Assembly: GCA_900543155.1 (NCBI GenBank)
Contig: UQQN01000068.1
Span: forward strand, 1-12,512
Length of the DNA: 12,512 nt
Direction of reading: 5' to 3'
Source of the DNA: an uncultured Prevotella sp.
Lineage (GTDB): Bacteria; Bacteroidota; Bacteroidia; Bacteroidales; Bacteroidaceae
Within the stretch, counting starts at the first letter, position 1. Each line of letters opens with the position of its first letter. Positions 7,994 to 12,512 of the stretch are shown piece by piece. The translations under genes were made by a program, and so were the position numbers. Under the pieces are notes generated by a model. That model saw only the letters and a program-made list of their open reading frames with translations, was not told the origin of the DNA and did no database searches.

Positions 7994-9172
7994 ATGAAAC
8001 AATATAATCGTATAATGCTTGGTGAACACAGCATGTATATTAGCGACTGCCTTGAACACAATTATATAGGCGCAAGTTTTCTTAAAGATATTAATCTGAA
8101 CGACACGCCATTCACTCAGGAAAATGTTTGGCGACAACAGATGATAAACAAGTATCTTGAAATACATCCTGATAAATCTGTCCAAACTGCAAGGAACTGC
8201 ATAGGCTTTTTGTGGACAGTATGCTTCGGTTTGAAGAAAGGCGACATTGTGTTGGCTTCAAATGGAAATGGTGGCTACCACGTAGGTGAAATAACGGGTG
8301 ACTATTATTTTCAACCAAACAAAGAATTACCACATAGACGAACTGTGGATTGGAAAGACATAGTAATTCCAAGAAGGTCAATGTCACAAAAGCTACAAAA
8401 CTCTACAGGTTCCATCGGCACATGTTGCAACATAACTAAATACGCAGAGGAATTGGATTCGTTGATGAATGGTGAAATCCCTTCTACCATAGTTTCACAA
8501 GTGCAGACGATTAGAAAAGGACAATATAAAGAACGTAGTCTCCACAAATTACTTGCAACCTATTTATCAAAGCGCAACATACTTTCGAAGACCATATTTC
8601 ATGAATCTTCAAATCGTGTAGACCAAGCTCAGAAATGGGTTCACCCTGACATGGTTGGAGTCGAATTTAATGAGTTTCAAGAACCGACAACAAGGTCATT
8701 GTTAAAGGCAGCTGAGACCAAAGAATATATGGACTTGTACTCTTATGAACTGAAACGTAGCATTGACAACGACCATCAGTTGAAAGAGTACTTTTTTCAA
8801 GCTTTGTCAAACAGTAACTGGGCAAATTATGGTTATCTGGTTGCATTTGAGATAAACGAGGACCTCATGGAGGAAATGGAGAGATTAAATAGGTCTTTTG
8901 GAATAGGAGTTATAAAATTATCTCCATATCAGGATGATACTAGAATTCTGTTCCCTGCTCGCAAAAATGAGTTGGACTATTACACAATAGATAAACTCTG
9001 TAGGATAAATCAAGACTTCAAGGATTTTATCACGAAGACAACAAAAGTGATAATGGCTCAGACTGATGTATTAGAAGATGTAAAAGGAGGTTTACAGAGG
9101 TATTGCGACAAATGCCTTGCCTCTGATGATGAGATTTTATCATATTGTAATGAAAACCATATACCTTGTTAG
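7994..9172 (+). CDS. Putative modification-dependent restriction nuclease (EVE/PUA-like + PD-(D/E)XK-like)
   Basis: This 392-aa soluble protein has no signal peptide. The N-terminal half (about 1-150) resembles EVE/PUA-like base-reading domains: GLKKGDIVLAS (79-89), YHVGEITGDYYFQP (95-108), HRRTVDW (114-120), then PRRSMSQKLQNSTGS (126-140). The C-terminal part has a PD-(D/E)XK-like layout: ERSLHKLLATYLS (180-192), FHE (202-204), HPDMVGV (217-223; candidate metal-binding D219), YELK (251-254; E252, K254), and FFQALSNSNWANYGYLVA (267-284). This resembles COG2958-type C-terminal domains, here without a HARE helix-turn-helix. It probably cuts modified foreign DNA. No MTase or partner gene is adjacent, which fits type IV restriction. 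It is A+T-richer than mnmE and bracketed by mnmE-end repeats, so likely acquired. Function rests on motif reading only. Confidence 0.72.
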   Translation: MKQYNRIMLGEHSMYISDCLEHNYIGASFLKDINLNDTPFTQENVWRQQMINKYLEIHPDKSVQTARNCIGFLWTVCFGLKKGDIVLASNGNGGYHVGEITGDYYFQPNKELPHRRTVDWKDIVIPRRSMSQKLQNSTGSIGTCCNITKYAEELDSLMNGEIPSTIVSQVQTIRKGQYKERSLHKLLATYLSKRNILSKTIFHESSNRVDQAQKWVHPDMVGVEFNEFQEPTTRSLLKAAETKEYMDLYSYELKRSIDNDHQLKEYFFQALSNSNWANYGYLVAFEINEDLMEEMERLNRSFGIGVIKLSPYQDDTRILFPARKNELDYYTIDKLCRINQDFKDFITKTTKVIMAQTDVLEDVKGGLQRYCDKCLASDDEILSYCNENHIPC

Positions 9173-9184
9173 GTAGAGGGACAT

Positions 9185-9226
9185 TATCTTTGCATCAGTA
9201 TTAAAAAGAAAGTAACATTTTGTTAC
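9185..9226. promoter_or_regulatory. TAnnTTTG-like box and palindrome just after the nuclease gene
   Basis: TATCTTTG (9185-9192) fits the -7 box but has no start codon in a useful position downstream. It continues as GCATCAGTA (9192-9200), a block repeated exactly at 9287-9295 inside the right att-like doublet, so it may be a further decayed site. A perfect dyad GTAACA-TTT-TGTTAC (9212-9226) follows, with only a 6-bp stem and no T-run. The 383-bp gap 9173-9555 holds this, the right doublet, an A+T-only dyad ATTTTAA/TTAAAAT (9380-9401) and the cupin promoter; no gene is seen. Confidence 0.3.
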
Positions 9227-9261
9227 GATGCATAGAGCCACATTTACATTCCATCAAGGTT

Positions 9262-9300
9262 CTTTGCGTGGAAAAGTAGCCCTTCGGCATCAGTAACAAT
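9262..9300 (+). repeat. Right-hand degenerate copy of the mnmE-end doublet
   Basis: Site B1, CTTTGCGTGGAAAAGTAG (9262-9279), matches the mnmE terminus at 15 of 18 bases and still reads LCVEK-stop in the corresponding frame. Site B2 starts 21 bp later (9283-9300) and reads TTCGGCATCAG, matching A2 at about 12 of 18. The same step and order as at 7753-7791 argue for shared origin, not chance. No mnmE coding sequence precedes it. Confidence 0.7.
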
Positions 9301-9479
9301 CTAAGTAGTTGATTCTCAAAAAAAATACAGAGAAATGAGGCTAAATCAGATCATTCTTACTACCACTGAATAGTTACTCATTTTAAGATTTTATTTAAAA
9401 TACATTAAACCAAAATTCGTAAGTATCTGATATAGCCAATTCTAACCTTTAGGTAACTGAGGCAACAATAAGTACCTTC

Positions 9480-9510
9480 TTGTATAATCTGCTGTAAGTC
9501 ATTAACTTTG
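9480..9510 (+). promoter_or_regulatory. Promoter of the cupin-HxlR pair
   Basis: A -33-type TTG (9480-9482) is separated by 20 bp from TAACTTTG (9503-9510), a match to the -7 consensus TAnnTTTG. The cupin ATG is 45 bp further on. The spacing fits the Bacteroidota primary-sigma promoter. Confidence 0.6.
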
Positions 9511-9555
9511 CAGAGCAATTTTGCAGAAACAAAACATTAAAGACAACAGAAAGAC

Positions 9556-9930
9556 ATGAAGAATTATGCAATCAAGAACCTAAATGGTTGGCAGAACGTA
9601 GAAAGCAAGATTTTCCTTGGTAAGGAACTCGGCATGACTGGTGCAGAAGCATCGTTGCAGCGTATTGCAGTAGGCGAAGGCGCACCCTTCTTCCATTCGC
9701 ACAAGACCCACGAAGAGCTTTATGTGATCATCTCGGGTAAAGGCGAGTATGAGGTAGACGGCGAGAAGATAGCCGTAAGCGAAGGCACCATCATCCGTGT
9801 ATCTCCAGCAGGCGTACGTGCATTGCGCAACACCTCAGACAAAGACATGGTGATGATGTGCATTCAGTACGAGTCAAAGCCTATCACAGACTTCATGGAA
9901 GATGCCAACATCATCCCATCAGACAAATAA
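9556..9930 (+). CDS. Small single-domain cupin protein
   Basis: The 124-aa product is one cupin beta-barrel. Motif 1 is present: GEGAPFFHSHKTHEELYVI with H47, H49 and E53 or E54 as metal ligands, followed by GKGEYEVDG (61-69). Motif 2 is GTIIRVSPAGVRALRN (77-92): the P-x-G turn is present (84-86) but the usual metal-binding His is replaced by Arg88/Ala89, so metal coordination may be altered. No signal peptide is seen. Its stop overlaps the start of the HxlR gene by one base, so the two are co-transcribed and translationally coupled, and the cupin may be a small enzyme or sensor working with that regulator. Substrate unknown. Confidence 0.88.
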   Translation: MKNYAIKNLNGWQNVESKIFLGKELGMTGAEASLQRIAVGEGAPFFHSHKTHEELYVIISGKGEYEVDGEKIAVSEGTIIRVSPAGVRALRNTSDKDMVMMCIQYESKPITDFMEDANIIPSDK

Positions 9931-10313
9931 TGAACAAAGAAAAAGAACAAACCCAAAGAGACATAAGAGAAGCATTATTTATCGGCTGCCCTATCCGCAA
10001 TGTCCTTGCGCGTGTAGGCGACAAATGGTCGCTCCTTGTGCTGTACAACCTACAGCACAAGGAGCCTATGCGTTTTAAGGAACTGCAACGTCAGATTCCC
10101 GACATTTCGCAGAAGTCGCTCACGCAGACGCTCCGCACCCTCAAGGAAGACGGCTTCATAAGTCGTAAAGTATTCCCTGAAATCCCCCCACGTGTGGAAT
10201 ACAGCCTAACCCCACGCGCTCTCTCCTTCCTGCCGCTCGTGGAAAAAATAATAAACTGGGCCAAGGAAAACATGGAAGAGATAATGGCAGACAGAGCGAA
10301 GAACGGAGGATAA
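9930..10313 (+). CDS. HxlR-family winged-helix transcriptional regulator
   Basis: The 127-aa MarR-like repressor/activator carries the HxlR signature: GCPIRNVLARVGDKWSLLVL (19-38), RFKELQRQIPDIS (48-60), LTQTLRTLKEDGFISR recognition segment (64-79), and the wing PPRVEYSLTP (86-95). Cys20 sits where redox- or electrophile-sensing HxlR proteins such as YodB and HypR have their reactive Cys, so thiol sensing is possible. I start at the ATG at 9930, which overlaps the cupin stop as TAATG; a longer in-frame opening from 9858 lies inside the cupin and lacks family similarity. The region coding residues 34-45 forms a perfect 15-bp hairpin in DNA or mRNA, which is unusual inside a gene. Confidence 0.92.
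   Translation: MNKEKEQTQRDIREALFIGCPIRNVLARVGDKWSLLVLYNLQHKEPMRFKELQRQIPDISQKSLTQTLRTLKEDGFISRKVFPEIPPRVEYSLTPRALSFLPLVEKIINWAKENMEEIMADRAKNGG
10031..10065. other. Perfect 15-bp inverted repeat inside the HxlR gene
   Basis: GCTCCTTGTGCTGTA (10031-10045) and TACAGCACAAGGAGC (10051-10065) are exact reverse complements separated by CAACC. The element lies wholly within codons for residues 34-45 of the HxlR regulator. It has no T-run after it, so it is not a classical terminator. It could act as a pause or translational brake in the mRNA, or as a protein-binding site in the DNA. Confidence 0.9.
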
Positions 10314-10388
10314 ATGACGATTTCGACGCTTTCGGGTTTACTAAGACTGACGCTGCAAAACTTTATAGTATAGCAAGTTGGTTAGAGC

Positions 10389-10580
10389 TTGTTAGGGTAT
10401 TTTTATATAAAAGAATATAGCCGTTTTATTTTAATTGCTGTTTACGTAATTCTGTTTGCATGTTTAGGTGCTGCGGTGTTCTTTCATCTTTTACTTACAG
10501 GTGTATTTGAAAGATTTACAATCGATTTGGCTATGAGAACTAGTGTGCCTTGGCATAATGAGACGAATAAGAACAAATAA
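10389..10580 (+). CDS. Small putative membrane protein, uncertain
   Basis: This short frame of about 63 aa starts only at a TTG and has an in-frame stop six bases upstream. It is mostly one hydrophobic helix (RFILIAVYVILFACLGAAVF, about residues 12-31) followed by a polar tail. It ends 14 bp before the SanA-type gene, so it could be an upstream partner in the same envelope transcript. I recognise no family. A different open frame without a start codon runs from the end of the HxlR gene to the stop at 10418-10420 and would join this one by a frameshift, so it may also be the remnant of a broken gene. Confidence 0.35.
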   Translation: MLGYFYIKEYSRFILIAVYVILFACLGAAVFFHLLLTGVFERFTIDLAMRTSVPWHNETNKNK

Positions 10581-10594
10581 AGTTTTAGTGGAAA

Positions 10595-11251
10595 ATGAAA
10601 AAATATTTTAGATTAATGTTATGGATAACGGGTATTACCATTTTGGCATGCCTAAACATTCTTATTGTCTGTAACCAGATGATAGTGAATAATGCCAAAG
10701 AAAAAACATTTTACGAGATAGATAGCATTCCTCCTTCTGACTATGGTTTACTATTAGGAACTACGCCACAAACCAGGATAGGAAGACGGACAAACCTCTT
10801 CTTTAAGTATCGCATCGATGCGACAGTACAACTCTATAAAGCAGGTAAAATAAAACGCATTCTCATTAGTGGTGATGAGAATAGCCTTGACGGAGTTAAT
10901 GAGGTTGAATGTATGAAAGATTCTCTCATTGCTCATGGAGTAGATATCAACAACATCATCTTAGACGGAAAAGGGTTTAGAACACTCGATTCTGTGGTCA
11001 GGGCTGTAAAGGTATATAATATTCACAGTTTTGTAGTTATATCACAAAAATTCCATAACGAAAGAGCCATTTATCTGGCAGAACATTTTGGACTTAAAGT
11101 ACATAACATTAAGGGCTACAATGCTGTCGCCCCCACATCAAAAATGGCTCTTATGACATATATCCGCGAATATTTTGCAAGGGTTAAGGTTTTTGTTGAC
11201 ATACTCACAGATAAAGAACCTTCATCTTACGAAAAAATAGAAACAAAATAA
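10595..11251 (+). CDS. sanA: SanA/YdcF-type DUF218 inner-membrane protein
   Basis: The 218-aa product has one N-terminal membrane helix (about 7-27) and a DUF218 domain (about 49-200), presumably facing the periplasm. Family landmarks match E. coli SanA: GLLLGT (51-56), KYRIDATVQLYKAGKI (71-86), LISGDE (90-95), NE (102-103), LDGKGFRTLDSVVRA (123-137), VISQKFHNERA (148-158) and REYFARVKVFVDIL (191-204). SanA-type proteins affect envelope barrier function and vancomycin exclusion; the chemical activity is not established. Start is the ATG at 10595, giving the short basic N-terminus MKKYFR before the helix. A small putative membrane ORF lies directly upstream and a lipoprotein gene with its own promoter downstream. 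Confidence 0.88.
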   Translation: MKKYFRLMLWITGITILACLNILIVCNQMIVNNAKEKTFYEIDSIPPSDYGLLLGTTPQTRIGRRTNLFFKYRIDATVQLYKAGKIKRILISGDENSLDGVNEVECMKDSLIAHGVDINNIILDGKGFRTLDSVVRAVKVYNIHSFVVISQKFHNERAIYLAEHFGLKVHNIKGYNAVAPTSKMALMTYIREYFARVKVFVDILTDKEPSSYEKIETK

Positions 11252-11266
11252 TGGTTTATTTTATGC

Positions 11267-11295
11267 TTGCATGCCATTAAATCTAATTATATTTG
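11267..11295 (+). promoter_or_regulatory. Promoter of the lipoprotein gene
   Basis: TTG (11267-11269) and TATATTTG (11288-11295) are separated by 18 bp and match the -33/-7 pattern. The start codon at 11368 is 72 bp downstream of the -7 box. The promoter lies just after the SanA-type gene, so the lipoprotein can be expressed separately. Confidence 0.5.
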
Positions 11296-11367
11296 CATTG
11301 TTGAATTATTACTACAGAAGAACAAAGAATTAGAGAACTGGTGTTCTCTGTTTTGCCAAACAATCAC

Positions 11368-12120
11368 ATGAAAAAGATAGCATATTCAATCATAGCGACA
11401 TTTATGATAATGTCCATCGTCGGTTGCACGCAGAATAAGCAAGTGACACCTAATGAAGAAAAAAGCAACGCATCAGACAGTTTGATTGATGACACAACTA
11501 GTACTTGTGCGATAGAACAGACTGCCAATCTGAATGCGTATTATCCAGAATACACAAGGATAGATTTGGTATGCGGACAAATGCCAAAGACTTCGCAAAA
11601 GAATGTTGTGTTTTGCTGTGAGGCAGATTTCACAGGCGAATTGCTGAAAGAGTTTAAGCACAGAAACATTGCCGACAACCATATCTGCAATGGCGAAATG
11701 AAAAAGGGCTTTCGCTGCAAAACAAACACTGGAGGATTTGTTTGGAAAAAAGGGAAATGGAAATTCGTGATGAAAAAGGATTTTCCCACCTCCGCTAATG
11801 GTTGGAGCATGGGATTCTGCCAACTGCTGATAATAAAGGACGCATCAGCTAGAAGTATGAGCACCAAGATGGCAGACAAGAAAAACATCTACAGAGCTTT
11901 GTGTGAGAAGAACGGGAAACTATGCATCGTCGAGTCGAATAAAGTGATGACTTACAAATTCTTTGTAGAGTCTCTGAAAGCTTATAAGGTGACAAACGCC
12001 CTCTATTTGGATATGGGCAGAGGATGGAACCATGCCTGGTATAAAATCAAAGGTAAGGCGTATGTGCTTCATCCTAAAACTCATGATTATTGCACAAACT
12101 GGATTACTTTCTACAGATAA
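11368..12120 (+). CDS. Lipoprotein, phosphodiester-glycosidase (NAGPA/DUF2233)-like
   Basis: The 250-aa precursor has a lipoprotein signal: MKKIAYS, a hydrophobic stretch, and a lipobox ending IVGC at residue 20, so it is predicted to be lipid-anchored in the envelope. I start at the ATG at 11368, because an in-frame GTG at 11341 adds nine residues before a complete signal peptide. The mature part has NTGGFVWKKGKWKF, then NGWSMGFCQLLII, ALCEKNGKLCIVES, NALYLDMGRGWNHAWYK and HDYCTNWITFY at the C-terminus. The ALYLDMG segment resembles the DGG-type core of NAGPA/DUF2233 phosphodiester glycosidases, and very similar proteins are common in Bacteroidales. Substrate and activity are unknown. Whether the catalytic residues are all present cannot be judged by eye. 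Confidence 0.75.
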   Translation: MKKIAYSIIATFMIMSIVGCTQNKQVTPNEEKSNASDSLIDDTTSTCAIEQTANLNAYYPEYTRIDLVCGQMPKTSQKNVVFCCEADFTGELLKEFKHRNIADNHICNGEMKKGFRCKTNTGGFVWKKGKWKFVMKKDFPTSANGWSMGFCQLLIIKDASARSMSTKMADKKNIYRALCEKNGKLCIVESNKVMTYKFFVESLKAYKVTNALYLDMGRGWNHAWYKIKGKAYVLHPKTHDYCTNWITFYR

Positions 12121-12174
12121 GGGAAGAAGGACAAGATGAAATAATCTGCCATAAAGGTAATGTCTTCCGAAAAA

Positions 12175-12211
12175 AAGGTACAAGATAATGCCGTGAACGT
12201 GCGTACCTTTG
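12175..12211. promoter_or_regulatory. Dyad overlapping a TAnnTTTG-like box
   Basis: AAGGTAC (12175-12181) and GTACCTT (12203-12209) are perfect complements 21 bp apart. The right arm overlaps TACCTTTG (12204-12211), a match to the -7 consensus, but there is no clear -33 TTG. It could be an operator-controlled upstream promoter for the AraC-type gene or for the repeat at 12226. The rest of 12121-12225 shows nothing recognisable. Confidence 0.35.
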
Positions 12212-12225
12212 CATAAGATAGGCTG

Positions 12226-12277
12226 CACCTCAGCATTGCATTCAAGTAACACTTGATGCACTGCATTCGGTTTGCAC
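12226..12277 (+). repeat. Dyad-containing dispersed repeat, right copy
   Basis: The outer blocks CACCTCAGCA (12226-12235) and TGCATTCGGTTTGCAC (12262-12277) are identical to positions 1-10 and 28-43. Between them lies the dyad TCAAGT-AAC-ACTTGA (12242-12256), replacing TCAAAC-AA-GTTTGA of the left copy. Both arms changed together, keeping the symmetry. The copy directly abuts the AraC promoter -7 box, so it is placed to bind a regulator or the polymerase. Confidence 0.8.
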
Positions 12278-12285
12278 TATCTTTG
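12253..12285 (+). promoter_or_regulatory. Promoter of the AraC-type gene
   Basis: TATCTTTG (12278-12285) matches the -7 box TAnnTTTG. The nearest -33-type TTG (12253-12255) is 22 bp upstream, slightly long, and forms part of the dyad of the repeat. The ATG at 12320 is 34 bp after the box. Confidence 0.6.
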
Positions 12286-12319
12286 CACCATCAAAATAGA
12301 AATTGATAAAAAAAATCTC

Positions 12320-12512
12320 ATGAAGGAATTATTCTTTAATACCATACAGGAGTTCAACGACTTCATAGGGGTTGAAACGCTTCATCCCTTGGTAAGTGTA
12401 GGGCGTGTAGAGAACACCTCTCCTATACAAGAGGCTGTGCATCACTACGGACTTTACGCCCTCTTCCTGAAGGAAAACAAGGGCTGCAAATTGTCATACG
12501 GCAGAACAGAAT
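12320..12512 (+). CDS. AraC-family regulator, N-terminal part (runs off the window)
   Basis: Sixty-four codons are visible, starting MKELFFNTIQEFNDF. The segments VETLHPLVSVGRVE and YGLYALFLKENKGCKLSYGR are typical of the N-terminal effector-binding region of Bacteroidales AraC-type regulators. The DNA-binding helix-turn-helix half would be beyond the end of the window and is not seen, so the assignment rests on the N-terminus only. The frame is open to the last base. Expression likely comes from the promoter at 12253-12285, which is joined to the repeat at 12226-12277. Confidence 0.72.
   Translation, partial: MKELFFNTIQEFNDFIGVETLHPLVSVGRVENTSPIQEAVHHYGLYALFLKENKGCKLSYGRTE

Larger units (their letters stand above)
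7753..9300 (+). mobile_element. Putative small genomic cassette inserted at the 3' end of mnmE
   Basis: Paired mnmE-end-like sites with a 21-bp step occur at 7753-7791 and 9262-9300. The blocks 7754-7784 and 9263-9293 match at 26 of 31 ungapped positions. Between them lies about 1.5 kb with a single nuclease-like gene whose base composition is visibly A+T-richer than mnmE. No recombinase is encoded, so it would need one supplied in trans, or it is the decayed remnant of a larger island. The boundaries are approximate because any of the four sites could be the crossover point. Confidence 0.5.

Noticed and set aside
9380..9401. A+T-only dyad ATTTTAA/TTAAAAT as a terminator
   Set aside because: It has no GC in the stem, no T-run of note, and such dyads are expected by chance in A+T-rich intergenic DNA.
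10314..10373. Tiny ORF of 19 codons starting directly after the HxlR stop (TAA-ATG)
   Set aside because: It is too short to support, has no recognisable motif, and the ATG may be coincidental.

Overview
The window looks like a chromosomal segment from a Bacteroidota bacterium, most likely a Prevotella-type member of the Bacteroidales. The reasons are the gene content (a glycogen-debranching / GT4 / GH57 trio and a lipoprotein of Bacteroidales type), A-rich translation starts without clear Shine-Dalgarno sites, and several intergenic matches to the Bacteroidota -7 promoter box TAnnTTTG. No rRNA, tRNA, CRISPR array, integrase or transposase gene is visible.

Layout. Positions 1-272 hold one copy of a small dyad-containing repeat and a 72-bp tandem repeat with hairpins, but no gene. 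A Crp/Fnr-type regulator (977-273, minus strand) is divergent from a three-gene glycogen operon: GH133 debranching enzyme (1322-3280), GT4 glycogen-synthase-like transferase (3375-4649) and a GH57-family protein (4736-6139). The operon ends at a strong intrinsic terminator (6189-6223). mnmE (6343-7770), the tRNA-modification GTPase, follows with its own promoter. From there on the sequence looks accessory and becomes A+T-richer.

The most interesting region is 7753-9300. The last 18 bp of mnmE, coding FCVGK-stop, are followed 3 bp later by a second, non-genic 18-bp copy that would read FCIGK-stop. The same two-site pattern with the same 21-bp step recurs, more degenerate, at 9262-9300. Between the doublets lies one gene, 7994-9172, which I read as an EVE/PUA-like reader joined to a PD-(D/E)XK-type nuclease, a modification-dependent restriction architecture. 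The mnmE 3' end is a known attachment site for SGI1-type islands, so this looks like a small integrase-less cassette carrying one defence gene.

Downstream are a cupin and HxlR-type regulator whose genes overlap by one base (9556-10313), with a perfect 15-bp hairpin inside the HxlR reading frame. They are followed by a small putative membrane ORF, a SanA-type envelope protein (10595-11251), a lipoprotein of the phosphodiester-glycosidase (NAGPA) type (11368-12120) and the 5' part of an AraC-type regulator running off the end. A second copy of the repeat seen at position 1 sits just upstream of that AraC promoter. The two copies share exact flanks but have different, self-complementary dyad arms.
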